Numbered from the stretch's first letter, positions 42,219 through 52,834 are shown. The stretch: DNA of 64,000 nt from SKHV01 sp963678565 (GCA_963678565.1 OY782875.1:3286001-3350000); one strand, 5' to 3'. Notes: generated from the sequence alone by a model not told the origin. Made by a program: numbers and translations.

Positions 42219-43460
42219 TTAGTCAAATTTTCGTTCAACAAACCAAAAATCATGAAAGGAGAATCCTAAGGTTAATTTCGCATACCTTTCTCTAACCAAT
42301 CCTAAATTTTGAGTTCCTAATTCGCCTGCTTCCAAAGTAACATTAATCATCGAATTAGATCTTTGAACCGGGAATCCAAATCCAAGCGAAACCCTTGCAT
42401 CATTAATTACCACCCCTTTGGCGGTGATATAACCTGAATCGTATCTAAAACCTACACGGTAAGAACAACGATCGAAATAATTTAAACTATTCAAAGGTTT
42501 GCGCTCAATACCTCCGGAAATTATATGTTGATCCACATAATTGCTTCCAACATTTTGGCTCCATCCATTAAATTCATAATCGGCTGCAAACATATATTTT
42601 CCTTTCCATGTAAAACTAAATCCTGCGCCAATGCTCCTTGGTATCGCAATAGTTGCAGCATTCATATTGGTAGCCGATAAAATTGTATCAACAATTCCTC
42701 CTTCATAAACCTGAATAATCTCAACATCAGATTTACCTCTTAAGGTGTCCGATAACAAATAAGTTCCACCAATGGTAATATTAGTACCTTGCTTATCTAG
42801 ATCGGCGGTAAATTGAAAACCTCCTTTTACTGATAATCCATTATATCGAGAATTTGATTTCTTGACATTCTGAGTACCACTAAAGTTTGTGGTTATTTGC
42901 TGATTTAATGGTCCATATAAGTATCCACCTTCTAATCCAACTGAAATATTTTTTGTAATCAAACCACCTAATGACAAATAATATTTAGTTAATCCGCCGG
43001 TACCGTCGAAAAAGCTAGTCGAATTCGCATCCATATTAACAACCGGGTTGGTTGATTTCAATGTATATCCAATGCTTGAATACGGCATCATACCTAAACT
43101 CATCATTAAATGAGAATTGATTCGATTTCCCATGATAACATGCGTCAGGTTACCATCGTAAAAGAGTTCACCTTCAGATTTTGTTTGAGACAAGGTTGAT
43201 TTAAAATTCACACCTGTTTCGAATAAAAAACTCAAACTATCAATAGCCGTTAGCGAAGCAGGGTTTTTAATATTGAGGTATTTGCTGGAACGTATTCCGT
43301 AACCGGCTCCACCCAAAGCCAAATTTCTGCCATAAGCAACATTGGCCAGTTCTCCTACTCCATAAACGGAATAAGGTGAAGTGGTATTATTTTGCCCAAT
43401 TGATAAGATCGAAATGGTCAAAATGAATACAGTATATATTAATCTTTGGAAATATTTCAT
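42219..43460 (-). CDS. Outer-membrane beta-barrel protein (FadL/PorV-like shape)
   Basis: A 413-residue protein with signal peptide (cleavage near ILSIGQ, residue 22). It opens with SPYSVYGVGELANVAYGRNL then ALGGAGYGIRS, typical of Bacteroidota barrel proteins annotated as hypothetical, and continues with alternating strands to the end. No plug or transport motif is evident. Second gene after a DUF4270 lipoprotein (33-base gap), so the two are likely made together at the outer membrane. Function is unknown. Confidence 0.8.
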   Translation of the reverse strand: MKYFQRLIYTVFILTISILSIGQNNTTSPYSVYGVGELANVAYGRNLALGGAGYGIRSSKYLNIKNPASLTAIDSLSFLFETGVNFKSTLSQTKSEGELFYDGNLTHVIMGNRINSHLMMSLGMMPYSSIGYTLKSTNPVVNMDANSTSFFDGTGGLTKYYLSLGGLITKNISVGLEGGYLYGPLNQQITTNFSGTQNVKKSNSRYNGLSVKGGFQFTADLDKQGTNITIGGTYLLSDTLRGKSDVEIIQVYEGGIVDTILSATNMNAATIAIPRSIGAGFSFTWKGKYMFAADYEFNGWSQNVGSNYVDQHIISGGIERKPLNSLNYFDRCSYRVGFRYDSGYITAKGVVINDARVSLGFGFPVQRSNSMINVTLEAGELGTQNLGLVRERYAKLTLGFSFHDFWFVERKFD

Positions 43461-43493
43461 TGAATGAACTTTAATGTCGGATTTTGTTAACTG

Positions 43494-44918
43494 TTAATTG
43501 GCAATAAATACAATTTCAAGCTTAATGCCTTTCTGAGGATTCTTAAAATCGCCTAAAACTAAACGATCAACTCCACTTGCTATTCCATTTGATGAAAACT
43601 TTAATGAAAAACCACGCATTATACTGCCAATATCAACAGGTAAGCCACTGGTTCTTTTCTCTAAGGTTTTATCATAAATATCTTTAAAATAACGAGTTAT
43701 ATCACAGTAGTAGCGATACTCATTATACTCATCATCTCTTTTCAAATAAGCTCGAGCGAGCGTTGATCCATCAATCATTGTAATGTTACCAGCCACCGAA
43801 TTATCATTATTTAATAGGTCAAGATCAAGTGTTCTTGGTAGGTCAAAGAAATCGTTATAAGTCCCTTCAGCCGGTTCAAAACTCAATGTTGCATTTAATA
43901 CGGCAGTATATTTATCGGTATATAAATAATCAAAGTTTCTCAGATCGAAACGTGTTTCCACATCAACTCCACCATTTATATAGGTAAGATTATTCGTCTT
44001 ATTTGAGTTCAACTTTGATTCTCCTGGCATAATCTCCTCAAAAACAGAATTACTGAAATCATTTTCGATATGATTAAATGAATAAGGAGAAAGATTCCCT
44101 TGCTGCACAATAGAATAACTGTACTCATACTTCAACGATAGATCATCATTATCGGTATTATCATGATAATAAACCTCTATTTCAGGAGCTCCGGTAGAAT
44201 CACCAATAGCAACAAAACCTACAACTAAATTAGGATCGGCATCGATTGGTTTAATTACAAAACCTTTATATTCTTCTTTAAAGTCTGCGTTGCTTGCCAA
44301 AAGTAAACTTTCGTTATTCACTAAATTAAATAACTCTAAACCGATCTCATCTTTGATAGTTCCTTCAAAAACTTCGTGTTTTGCAATCTTATCGGGCATA
44401 TCAATTTGCTTATTTACCGATTTCGACAAATCAACCTCAAAAACAGCCCAAGGCTCTTCCTCTGATTTAAACTGATGATGCGCATAAAAAACAGGAGTTT
44501 CATCTTCATCAAATTCCATATCTTCAATCACACGAAACAAACCAAAATTGGCAACTTTTGTAGTATCACCAATATGGTAGCCTTCTAACTTGATTCGAAA
44601 AACGGCTGAATCATACACCGCCGATTCAAGCAATGCTGAAGACTTCGCCGGATCTAATTGAAAATAAGTTTCGCAATAAGTATTTACGCCAACTAAATCG
44701 GTTACTTCACCTGCTAACAAGCGTCGGGGCGATGCAGTAATCACAGAATCTTTTGCAATTGTCGACATATTAAAGGTCATTGTATCCACATTAAAAATAG
44801 TATTTGGATTGACCACAAAATTTTCTCCAACTAGCATATTATCCCCGTCCAACTCAACACATGCATGAAGAATAATTGAGGAAACAATAATTCCTAGAAA
44901 TATTTTAATTTTTCTCAT
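43494..44918 (-). CDS. DUF4270-like lipoprotein
   Basis: A 474-residue protein. The signal peptide ends LHAC (C20), a lipobox; the mature part is acidic and strand-rich (ETYFQLDPAKSSALLESAVY; later DGSTLARAYLKRDDEYNEYR). The beginning LVGENFVVNPNTIFNVDTMT and the general plan fit DUF4270, which is common in Bacteroidota and without a proven role. It precedes an outer-membrane barrel gene by 33 bases. A TATTTTTG -7 box (complement of 44946-44953) lies 28 bases before the ATG. Confidence 0.75.
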   Translation of the reverse strand: MRKIKIFLGIIVSSIILHACVELDGDNMLVGENFVVNPNTIFNVDTMTFNMSTIAKDSVITASPRRLLAGEVTDLVGVNTYCETYFQLDPAKSSALLESAVYDSAVFRIKLEGYHIGDTTKVANFGLFRVIEDMEFDEDETPVFYAHHQFKSEEEPWAVFEVDLSKSVNKQIDMPDKIAKHEVFEGTIKDEIGLELFNLVNNESLLLASNADFKEEYKGFVIKPIDADPNLVVGFVAIGDSTGAPEIEVYYHDNTDNDDLSLKYEYSYSIVQQGNLSPYSFNHIENDFSNSVFEEIMPGESKLNSNKTNNLTYINGGVDVETRFDLRNFDYLYTDKYTAVLNATLSFEPAEGTYNDFFDLPRTLDLDLLNNDNSVAGNITMIDGSTLARAYLKRDDEYNEYRYYCDITRYFKDIYDKTLEKRTSGLPVDIGSIMRGFSLKFSSNGIASGVDRLVLGDFKNPQKGIKLEIVFIAN

Positions 44919-44953
44919 TAAATATCGTTTTCACTGTTTTGATGCCAAAAATA

Positions 44954-45283
44954 ACATTAAATGTAACTTATAGGAGGAAAGTATTCCTACTATTAGAAAA
45001 TTAGTTGACAAAAGTATCAAAATAATGTTTGCATGAAATATTTTGTAGGTAAGTAATAAAGCAATTAACAAGCATTAACATAAATCAAAAAAAAAATTAA
45101 CGGAAGTTCAGATGTCATGAAAATTCATATATTTGTCGTCCGTATAAGCATATAAAAGGTTTTTTGATTCATATTAACACATACACAAATAATTCTCAGT
45201 GTTTTATATGCAATTAAAACCCTAATTGATAGCTTTGTTAAGAATAAGAAAAATCAATTATTAAACTCCAAACGATAAAAGTA
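44954..45283. other. Long intergenic region between DUF4270 and Kelch genes
   Basis: About 330 bases. It holds the DUF4270 promoter at its left edge and a TATATTTG box (45128-45135) for the Kelch gene, which would leave a leader of about 160 bases. A 9-A run occurs near 45089. No other gene or strong palindrome is seen; the long leader might hold a regulatory RNA, but I cannot fold one convincingly. Confidence 0.45.
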
Positions 45284-45304
45284 TTGGTACAAAAAAGAGA
45301 ACAT

Positions 45305-46360
45305 ATGAAAACCAGATTAATCGCAATTTTCACAGTATTAATTGGCTTGTCTTTTGTTTCATGTAACGAAGAGACCGAAGATTTAGGAAACTGGATTGAA
45401 AAATATCAATTCCCGGATACAAAACGCGCAGAAGGTGCTTATTTCGCAATTGATAATTATGGATATTGGGGACTAGGATACAACAAAACTGAAGGTAATT
45501 TTTACACCGATTTATGGAAATATAATCCATCGAGCGATTCATGGAAAGAAGTAAGCAGCTTTCCGGGTAAACCACGTTATTATGCTGTTTCAGCTAGTTC
45601 TGAAACGAAAGGTTATTTTGGTTTAGGTTACGATGGTGATAGCAGCCTTGTTGACTTTTGGCAATATGATGCAGCTGCCGATACTTGGGCGCAGCTTCCA
45701 GATTTTCCTGCCGACGGTAGAAAAGATGCGATTGCTTTTGCAATAGAAGATTATTTATTTGCCGGAATGGGTACCAATGATATTAACAATTCGTATAAAG
45801 ACTTATACTATTACCACAATGGAGCTTGGTCAAGCAACCCGATTAACAACTTCCCTTATAAAATCTCAGGTGCACAATCTGTTGTTAAAGATGGAGATGC
45901 TTATGTACTAGGCGGGTTAGCTAACGGAGTTTTTAATGGTTTTGTAAAATTCGACTTCGATTTATTTAAAGAGCAAGTGACTCAAATTGAAAGTGGCGCC
46001 AACATTGACATTGCACCATGGGTTAAACTTCCGAATTTAGATGAATCAAACGATGAAACTAAGGACGATGAAAAAGCTTCTATTCCTCGTTACAATGGAG
46101 TAGCATTTGTTACTGAAGGAAATATTTACCTTACCTTAGGTAGAGTGCAAAGCGGAGGGGTATCAACCACAACTTTTGAATACAATACTCTTGCTGAAGA
46201 TTGGGTTAAGAAAACCAATTTCGAAGGTAATGCTCGTGTAGGTGCTGGAGTATTCGTATTAGATGGTAAACCTTATATTGTTGGAGGAAACAATGGTACT
46301 ATTTATTTTGATGACGTTTGGACATTTGAACCAAACAAACAGAAAGATGAAAATGACTAA
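45305..46360 (+). CDS. Kelch-repeat lipoprotein
   Basis: A 351-residue protein with signal peptide and lipobox SFVSC (cysteine at residue 20). The mature part is a beta-propeller of Kelch motifs, e.g. YWGLGYNKTEGNFYTDLWKY, FGLGYDGDSSLVDFWQYDAA and YIVGGNNGTIYFDDVWTFEP, each with the paired glycines and spaced aromatic residues. Start is ATG 45305; the longer frame opens at a TTG and puts residues before the signal peptide. Probably surface-exposed, binding unknown. Ends in a strong terminator. Divergent from the DUF4270 pair. Confidence 0.85.
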   Translation: MKTRLIAIFTVLIGLSFVSCNEETEDLGNWIEKYQFPDTKRAEGAYFAIDNYGYWGLGYNKTEGNFYTDLWKYNPSSDSWKEVSSFPGKPRYYAVSASSETKGYFGLGYDGDSSLVDFWQYDAAADTWAQLPDFPADGRKDAIAFAIEDYLFAGMGTNDINNSYKDLYYYHNGAWSSNPINNFPYKISGAQSVVKDGDAYVLGGLANGVFNGFVKFDFDLFKEQVTQIESGANIDIAPWVKLPNLDESNDETKDDEKASIPRYNGVAFVTEGNIYLTLGRVQSGGVSTTTFEYNTLAEDWVKKTNFEGNARVGAGVFVLDGKPYIVGGNNGTIYFDDVWTFEPNKQKDEND

Positions 46361-46380
46361 GTTATTCAGATAAAATATAG

Positions 46381-46418
46381 AAAAGAGCTTTCTTACAATA
46401 GAAAGCTCTTTTTTTATG
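46381..46418 (+). terminator. Terminator of the Kelch lipoprotein gene
   Basis: AAAAGAGCTTTCT (46381-46393) and AGAAAGCTCTTTT (46400-46412) form a perfect 13-base stem with a six-base loop, then Ts. Confidence 0.93.
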
Positions 46419-46660
46419 CTCGATTTTTTTAGTTCAAGCAAGCAAATTTCAACTTATAATCTTCAATTCAAATAAAAGGTTTCATCGATATAGAAATGAT
46501 TACGCGCAGCTACAATAATGCACCTTTGCCAAACACTATCAAACGACCTCTAAATTGTTTAGAACAAGTTCTGAGGAGCTTTATATGCAAGCGCTAAATC
46601 ATTTAGCATAATCTTTTACTTATGCGAAGATGTATTTATATAAATCAAAACGATGAAGAG

Positions 46661-49600
46661 CTACTCACCAATTGATGCAACATATTCTGTGGGTGTTTTT
46701 CCAAATTGTTTGCTAAAGCTTCGTGAGAAGTTGGCAGGTGCCGTATACCCCAATTTATAGGCGATCTCAGAAACCGTATCATCGGTTGTTAGTAACAACT
46801 CTGCGGCTTTATTTAAACGAACCGTTTTTACAAACTCATTAACTGTTTGCCCCATTAAGGTTTTCACTTTCTGACTTAACTGACGGCGATTCAATCCCAT
46901 TTTATCTGCCAAAAGATCGATATTGAATTCTGGTTCCGAAATGTATTCTTCGATACAACTAATGGCATTTTGAAGCAAGTCCTCGTCTAATTTATTCCCT
47001 GCCATCTTTTTAATATCGATGAAAGGATTTTTTGAGAAATTATCAATAATAATATTTCGAGAAGCGATTAAATTTTTAATACGAGCTTGTAAAATAGCTG
47101 AACTAAATGGTTTGGTCACATAGGCATCTGCTCCCGAATGGAAAGCACTTAAAGTAGTTTGATCCCCCGTTAATGCTGTTAATATAATTACCGGAATATG
47201 ACTGGTGCGTTTATCGGCCTTCACCTTTTTACATAATTCAAAACCATCCGATTCGGGCATCATTAAATCGGTAATCAATAAATCGGGCACATTTTCGGTT
47301 GCAATTTTCCAAGCTTCTGAACCATTTTCGGCTTCAACAATTTCGTATTGAGGCGATAAATTTGTTTTTAAATAGGTTCGTACATCCGGATCGTCTTCAA
47401 CAATTAATATGGTTGATTTCGCCGGCATTTCTTCTTCCGATTCATCAAGCCAATCTTGCTCCTCTCCAACAATCGCATTATCGTTTGTATTCTCAACTTT
47501 ATTATAACTTACACCAATTGGCAACTGAACAGTGAAAACAGTTCCCTTATTCAATTCACTTTTTACAGAAATCTCACCACCTTGTATATTCACCAATTTT
47601 TTAGTCAACGATAAACCTATCCCTGATCCTTCGCGTTTAAAATCTTTTAACCCTTGAAAATAGGCCTCAAAAATTTTATCTAAATTGTCTTTTGCGATTC
47701 CGTAACCATTGTCTGAAATTTCGATCTCAACCAGATAATAGTCTCCTTTTTTATTCAGGGTATCGATTGAAATTTTGAAATCAACTTTTCCTCCATCTTT
47801 ATTGTACTTAAAAGCATTTGAAAGCAAATTAAAAACAATTTTCTCCATCACACTTGAGTCGAAATTCGCTACAATCACCGGATAATTACTGGTTATATTG
47901 TATTCGATATTCCGCTCATTGGCCGTTAATCTAAATGCATTTCCAATATTTATTAAAAAACTAACAAGATCATTCTTTGTTGGTTTCAGCTCGAACTTAT
48001 CAGATTCGATCTTTTTAAAATCGAGCAGTTCATTGATTAATCGCGAAAGGCGTTGCGCATTCTGATACATCAAAGAATGATAATAGCCTAAAGACATTTG
48101 ATCAACCTGGCCCGCATTTAATTTTCGTAAGGGATCGAGCAGCAAACTAAGCGGCGTTCTTAATTCGTGTGAGATATTGGTAAAGAATTCTTCTTTTTGC
48201 TTATTTAATTCAGCGGTTTTACGTGCTTTCATTTTTTCGTATCGCACCTCGCTTTTAAGTTGAAAGCGAGCTAAAATATAAAGTAGGGTGCCGTAAATAA
48301 TTGCCGATAATATGATGAAATACCCTATAAAAGCCCAAACTGTTAACCACCAAGGTGGTTTTATAGTTATTTTCAAAGTGGTTACTTCTTCGTTCCAAAT
48401 CCCATCGTCGTTACTTGCTTTAACTTTGAATAAATATTTACCCGATGGTAAATTTGAATAGGTAGCAAACCGGCGTTTTGCGGTGGTTGAAATCCAATCA
48501 CTATCATAACCTTCGAGCATAAACTCATACTGGTTCGACAGAGGATTTGCAAACTGTAATGCTGCAAATTCAATCGAGAAACTCCGATGAACATCATCTA
48601 AAATAATTTCATCAGTAAGCGCCATTTGCTTCGATAATATTACTCTTCCATTAATCTCATCACCAGGATTTACATCTTTATTCAGTACCTGCAATCCGGT
48701 TAACATCACCTTTGGATGCACCTCATTTGTTTTAATTCTTGAAGGCATAAATGCCACCGCTCCAATTGAATTTCCAAAAATCATTTCGCCAGAATTATGA
48801 TTCAGGAAAATGGCATTTTCAGAAAAATCGTTGGTTTGAAGTCCATCCTTTTCATTAAAGTGGTACATTTCTTCAGAATGAGCATCCAATTTTGTCAATC
48901 CTTTTTTAGTCGCAATCCAAATATTGTGTTCCAAATCTTCCGCCACGGTAACTACAATATCATCGAGCAAACCATCTTCTTTGGTATATCTGGTAATCTT
49001 TTTTGTTTGGGGATCGATTTTATTTAAACCATAATCGGTGGCTGCCCATATATTTCCATTCTCGTCTTCAAGTAAACTAAAAATACGGTTACTTGAAATT
49101 GTATTTTCGTTTCCCGGTTCATTTACATAATGAATAGGTTCAAATTCATCTCGATTTTTAGTTCGTCTTAAACAGGTAAGTCCACCACCATGTGTTCCAA
49201 TCCATAAGCTATTTTCACTATCAACGATCATACAAAAAACACGACTGTTCACTAACGTTTTAAAAGGGTCGATATGCACAAATTGATCGAGGGCTCTGTC
49301 ATAACGTGCAATTCCATAAAATGTGGCAATCCATAAATCATCATTTTGATCCTCTAAAACATCGTGTACCCAATTATGTGGTAAGTTTACTTCCCCGTAT
49401 CGATTATAATTTCTAATTGAATTATTTGAAGGATTGTATTCACTTAACCCACCTTTGGTTCCGATCCAAAAATGACCTTCTTTGTCTTTATATATGCAAC
49501 GTATTTGACCATCTTGTAACTTTGTTCGTCCAACCCCTACTTCAATATGACGAGTTTTTTTTGTCTCCTTATTAAATATATAGACTCCATCATACATGGT

Positions 49601-50341
49601 TCCCAGCCACAAATCATCTCCATCCTCATAAATTACACGAATAATTCGTTGATTGTTGCCTTCTTCATCAAATTCATATCGAAAAGAATAGAACGGTTTC
49701 GTAAGTGTATTGACCTTGTAAATTCCCTGATTCTCGGTTCCTAGCCACAATACGCCGTAGGAATCAAGATAAGTAGTTTTCAAATGCTCATTGTCGATAG
49801 GATTCTCATGTTGAAAATCGAGAAAAAATGTTTCGGTATACCCACTAATCTTGTGCGTTTTAGTTAATGTCCCATTATCATATTTCCACAAATAATGGCT
49901 ATTCTGATCGGCGATATTGGGATTTATTCTACGTCGATCAACCAATTCTTTAACTTTGGGTGGAATATTCGTGTTGTTAAATCGCGTAAAATCGTTGGTT
50001 TCGTAGTTGTATCGACAAAAACGAGTGGTATCAAAGAAGGCAATCCAAATATTCTGCTCTTCATCGAGCATTATATTGTAAATACTTTTTGTGAAAATTG
50101 TAGTAGAGTCATCAGGCGCTGGATCGTATTCTTCAAATTCATAACCATCATATCGAGTTAATCCAAAAAAGGAACTAAACCATATAAAACCATATTTATC
50201 CTGCTTCACCGATTGAACTGAATTCTGTGGCAAGCCATCTTTATCGGTAATTTGTTCCATATGTAATGTATTCACCTGAGCTTTAATGCTCAAAGCAACT
50301 CCAAGGAATACAAATAGAAAATATACTTTAATTAATCTCAT
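46661..50341 (-). CDS. Hybrid two-component system sensor/regulator (HTCS)
   Basis: A 1226-residue membrane protein. In order: signal peptide (1-22), two seven-bladed Reg_prop propellers (about 25-590), Y_Y_Y domain (about 600-660), one TM helix (664-693), HisKA with H725 (TNISHELRTPL), HATPase (about 829-943, GSGIGLSLTKKLV), receiver domain (975-1098, D1025 in LLITDLMMP), and an AraC-type helix-turn-helix (about 1125-1226). HTCS proteins bind oligosaccharides in the periplasm and activate glycan-degrading loci. Start is ATG 50341; an upstream reading to 50413 passes through a -7 box at 50385-50392. Its likely target is the pectin operon at 52892-61086, which is separated by three plus-strand genes. 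Confidence 0.93.
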   Translation of the reverse strand: MRLIKVYFLFVFLGVALSIKAQVNTLHMEQITDKDGLPQNSVQSVKQDKYGFIWFSSFFGLTRYDGYEFEEYDPAPDDSTTIFTKSIYNIMLDEEQNIWIAFFDTTRFCRYNYETNDFTRFNNTNIPPKVKELVDRRRINPNIADQNSHYLWKYDNGTLTKTHKISGYTETFFLDFQHENPIDNEHLKTTYLDSYGVLWLGTENQGIYKVNTLTKPFYSFRYEFDEEGNNQRIIRVIYEDGDDLWLGTMYDGVYIFNKETKKTRHIEVGVGRTKLQDGQIRCIYKDKEGHFWIGTKGGLSEYNPSNNSIRNYNRYGEVNLPHNWVHDVLEDQNDDLWIATFYGIARYDRALDQFVHIDPFKTLVNSRVFCMIVDSENSLWIGTHGGGLTCLRRTKNRDEFEPIHYVNEPGNENTISSNRIFSLLEDENGNIWAATDYGLNKIDPQTKKITRYTKEDGLLDDIVVTVAEDLEHNIWIATKKGLTKLDAHSEEMYHFNEKDGLQTNDFSENAIFLNHNSGEMIFGNSIGAVAFMPSRIKTNEVHPKVMLTGLQVLNKDVNPGDEINGRVILSKQMALTDEIILDDVHRSFSIEFAALQFANPLSNQYEFMLEGYDSDWISTTAKRRFATYSNLPSGKYLFKVKASNDDGIWNEEVTTLKITIKPPWWLTVWAFIGYFIILSAIIYGTLLYILARFQLKSEVRYEKMKARKTAELNKQKEEFFTNISHELRTPLSLLLDPLRKLNAGQVDQMSLGYYHSLMYQNAQRLSRLINELLDFKKIESDKFELKPTKNDLVSFLINIGNAFRLTANERNIEYNITSNYPVIVANFDSSVMEKIVFNLLSNAFKYNKDGGKVDFKISIDTLNKKGDYYLVEIEISDNGYGIAKDNLDKIFEAYFQGLKDFKREGSGIGLSLTKKLVNIQGGEISVKSELNKGTVFTVQLPIGVSYNKVENTNDNAIVGEEQDWLDESEEEMPAKSTILIVEDDPDVRTYLKTNLSPQYEIVEAENGSEAWKIATENVPDLLITDLMMPESDGFELCKKVKADKRTSHIPVIILTALTGDQTTLSAFHSGADAYVTKPFSSAILQARIKNLIASRNIIIDNFSKNPFIDIKKMAGNKLDEDLLQNAISCIEEYISEPEFNIDLLADKMGLNRRQLSQKVKTLMGQTVNEFVKTVRLNKAAELLLTTDDTVSEIAYKLGYTAPANFSRSFSKQFGKTPTEYVASIGE

Positions 50342-50632
50342 TCGATTGGAAATTTCAGTTCCTAAATTTTGAATAGAATAACGACAAAAATACAATGTAA
50401 GGATTAAAATCATCTATCATAATTACTCTAATATTTATCGCTATTATGTTGCCAATTTTCACATACTATTAAATTGAAATTGAACGATACAAATTTAACA
50501 CCTTATTTCAATTTTTGTGTAGGAGTTCAGACGAACTATTTCTAGTAGCAATCACCGTTCAAATTAGCATTTTATAATTCAATATTTGAATTAAAACATT
50601 GAAGTTGCAACATGATTGTTATTTTTACATCG

Positions 50633-51151
50633 ATGTATACAGTGATTGATATTGAAACAACAAGCGGTAGCTATAAATCGGGTAAGATTACAGAAATTGC
50701 CATTTTTGTTACTGACGGTACTCAAGTAATCGACCAGTTTATTTCGCTGGTTGACCCTGAATGTTACATACCACCTTATATTACAGAAATAACAGGCATA
50801 AATAATCAGATGGTCAAAGGGGCTCCAAAATTTTATGAAATAGCTAAAAACATTGTTGAGATTACCAAAAATAGAACTTTCGTTGCACACAATGTGAATT
50901 TCGATTATAAATTTATCCAAGCCGAATTTAAAACTTTAGGCTATCATTTTGATCGTAAAAAACTTTGTACCGTTGAGCTAAGTAGAAGATATTTGCCGGG
51001 ACATGCCTCCTATTCTTTAGGCAAACTTTGTGATGATTTAAAGATCGAATTAAATGGACGACACCGTGCAGGCGGTGATGCAGCAGCAACCGTTGAGTTG
51101 TTTCATTTAATTCTCAACTCTTACCAAAGCGAAACACCAACGCTGTTTTAA
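50633..51151 (+). CDS. DEDD-type 3'-5' exonuclease (DnaQ-like)
   Basis: A 172-residue exonuclease domain. Exo I is YTVIDIETTSG with D6 and E8, Exo II is FVAHNVNFDYKF, Exo III is HRAGGDAAATVELF with the His-x4-Asp of the DEDDh type. Compared with DNA polymerase III epsilon it ends after the nuclease domain; no GIY-YIG or polymerase-binding part follows. Start ATG 50633 places the catalytic motif three residues in, as in relatives; the longer frame from 50612 adds seven residues. May act in repair or RNA processing. Confidence 0.87.
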   Translation: MYTVIDIETTSGSYKSGKITEIAIFVTDGTQVIDQFISLVDPECYIPPYITEITGINNQMVKGAPKFYEIAKNIVEITKNRTFVAHNVNFDYKFIQAEFKTLGYHFDRKKLCTVELSRRYLPGHASYSLGKLCDDLKIELNGRHRAGGDAAATVELFHLILNSYQSETPTLF

Positions 51152-51185
51152 CAAAACTGCATTTAATAAAATCAACCCTCAAACA

Positions 51186-51755
51186 ATGAGAACAACAATT
51201 CTTCTAGCATTCATTCTACTATTAAGTGTTATTCAAACCAAAGCCAACACGCCAGAAGCAATGAATCGTGTGCCCAAGGTGAAGAGTTTAGAAATTGGCT
51301 ATCGAAATTTAATCGGTACCGATTTTGAAAATATAAATTCGAGTGGATACACATTTATGTTCGATTATGCCTGGCAACTTTCGGGTTTCCATGGAAACAA
51401 AAAAGAATCATTCATTTCGGTTCCTCTTGGCTATACAATATTAAATATTGGAGAAGCGAAATCAGCACGAATCCTTTCATACGGCTGGACCGTAAAACAC
51501 AATCTTCGCAAAAATAAAAGAGCCGTTCCATTTTTAGGCTACGGATTATTACTCAATCAGTTATCAATAGACGGAATTGAAGGAAAAGTTATGGGGCACC
51601 AAACTCGTTTCGATTTTGGATATGATTTTAACAATCAAAATCGACTCTATCCATTTATAAAAATAGAATACAGTATGACCCGCTATTATCAATTAGCAAA
51701 CTCTAAGAACAAGCATTTAAATTCGTGGGTATTAAAAACCGGATTTAGATTTTAA
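51186..51755 (+). CDS. Small outer-membrane beta-barrel protein
   Basis: A 189-residue protein with signal peptide (cleavage near IQTKAN, residue 21). The rest has alternating strands and ends in WVLKTGFRF, with the terminal aromatic residue that marks outer-membrane barrels. About eight strands would fit. No known family. 34 bases after the exonuclease gene. Confidence 0.65.
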   Translation: MRTTILLAFILLLSVIQTKANTPEAMNRVPKVKSLEIGYRNLIGTDFENINSSGYTFMFDYAWQLSGFHGNKKESFISVPLGYTILNIGEAKSARILSYGWTVKHNLRKNKRAVPFLGYGLLLNQLSIDGIEGKVMGHQTRFDFGYDFNNQNRLYPFIKIEYSMTRYYQLANSKNKHLNSWVLKTGFRF

Positions 51756-51827
51756 AGTTGGATTAAAAGAAATATCGATTAGAACGAAAACAGAAATACA
51801 TTTTTTGTATTGACATATTTAAAAATA

Positions 51828-52811
51828 ATGAAAACAAGAAAATTAGGCAATAAAGGTTTCGAGGTTAGTGAAGTTGGATTAGGGACTTGGCAAATTGGTG
51901 CCGATTGGGGACAAGATTTTTCTAACGAAAAAGCCTTCGATATTTTAAATACTGCGGTAGAGAATGGAATAACATTTTTCGATACCGCTGATGTTTATGG
52001 CGATGGCCAAAGTGAAAAGTTTATTGGTGAATATTTGAAACAATCCGATCGAGAAATTAAAGTCGCAACCAAATTTGGACGTGGAGCCGATGTTTATCCT
52101 GCAAGCTTCACCAAAGACGCGATGCGACGATCAATCGAAAATTCAATCTCACGATTAGGTGTTAATGCCTTAGATTTGTTGCAATTACATTGTATCCCGA
52201 CCGAAGAAATGCAGAAAGGTGACGTTTTTGATTGGCTACGTGAATTTAAAAACGAAGGACTCATCAAAACATTCGGAGCAAGCGTTGAGTCGGTTGAAGA
52301 AGGCTTGATGTGTATCAAGCAGGAAGGGATTCAATCATTGCAAGTAATTTACAATATCTTTCGCCAGAAATTGACCAATGAATTATTACCACAAGCAGAA
52401 GAAAAAGGGGTAGGAATCATTGTTCGTTTGCCATTGGCAAGTGGACTTTTAACAGGAAAATTCGACAAGCAAACTCAGTTTAACGAAAACGATCATCGTA
52501 ACTTCAATAAAGACGGTGCGATGTTTAATGTTGGAGAAACTTTTGCAGGTTTACCTTATGAAAAGGGAGTTGATTTAGCGAATGCTTTAAAAGAAATGCT
52601 ACCCGAAGGTACTTCGATGGTACAAATGGCACTTCGTTGGATATTAGACCACAAAGCGGTTTCTACAATTATCCCTGGCGCTAGTTCACCAGTGCAAGCA
52701 AAAGGAAATGCAATTGTTTCAGATATAGCACCATTACCCGAAAAACTGCATGAACAGTTGATCGAATTCTACCAGACGGAAGTTCAAGAACATATCCGCG
52801 GGAAATATTAG
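51828..52811 (+). CDS. Aldo/keto reductase
   Basis: A 327-residue TIM-barrel oxidoreductase. Seen: LGTWQIGADWG, the catalytic FFDTADVYGDGQSEKFIGEY (D and Y), KVATKFGRGAD with the lysine, LDLLQLHC with the histidine, and a C-terminal cofactor site (TIIPGASSPVQAKGNA). Uses NADPH to reduce carbonyls. I start at ATG 51828 (MKTRKLGNKGFEVSEVG). Single gene facing the pectin operon terminator. Confidence 0.93.
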   Translation: MKTRKLGNKGFEVSEVGLGTWQIGADWGQDFSNEKAFDILNTAVENGITFFDTADVYGDGQSEKFIGEYLKQSDREIKVATKFGRGADVYPASFTKDAMRRSIENSISRLGVNALDLLQLHCIPTEEMQKGDVFDWLREFKNEGLIKTFGASVESVEEGLMCIKQEGIQSLQVIYNIFRQKLTNELLPQAEEKGVGIIVRLPLASGLLTGKFDKQTQFNENDHRNFNKDGAMFNVGETFAGLPYEKGVDLANALKEMLPEGTSMVQMALRWILDHKAVSTIIPGASSPVQAKGNAIVSDIAPLPEKLHEQLIEFYQTEVQEHIRGKY

Positions 52812-52834
52812 ATCAAAGTGCATAGGATATAAAA

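Noticed and set aside
46442..46660. Regulatory RNA in the gap after the Kelch terminator
   Set aside because: The sequence holds no strong stem or promoter and I could not support any feature in it.
50342..50413. 24-residue extension of the HTCS
   Set aside because: It precedes the signal peptide and overlaps a TATTTTTG promoter box; ATG 50341 gives a normal signal sequence.
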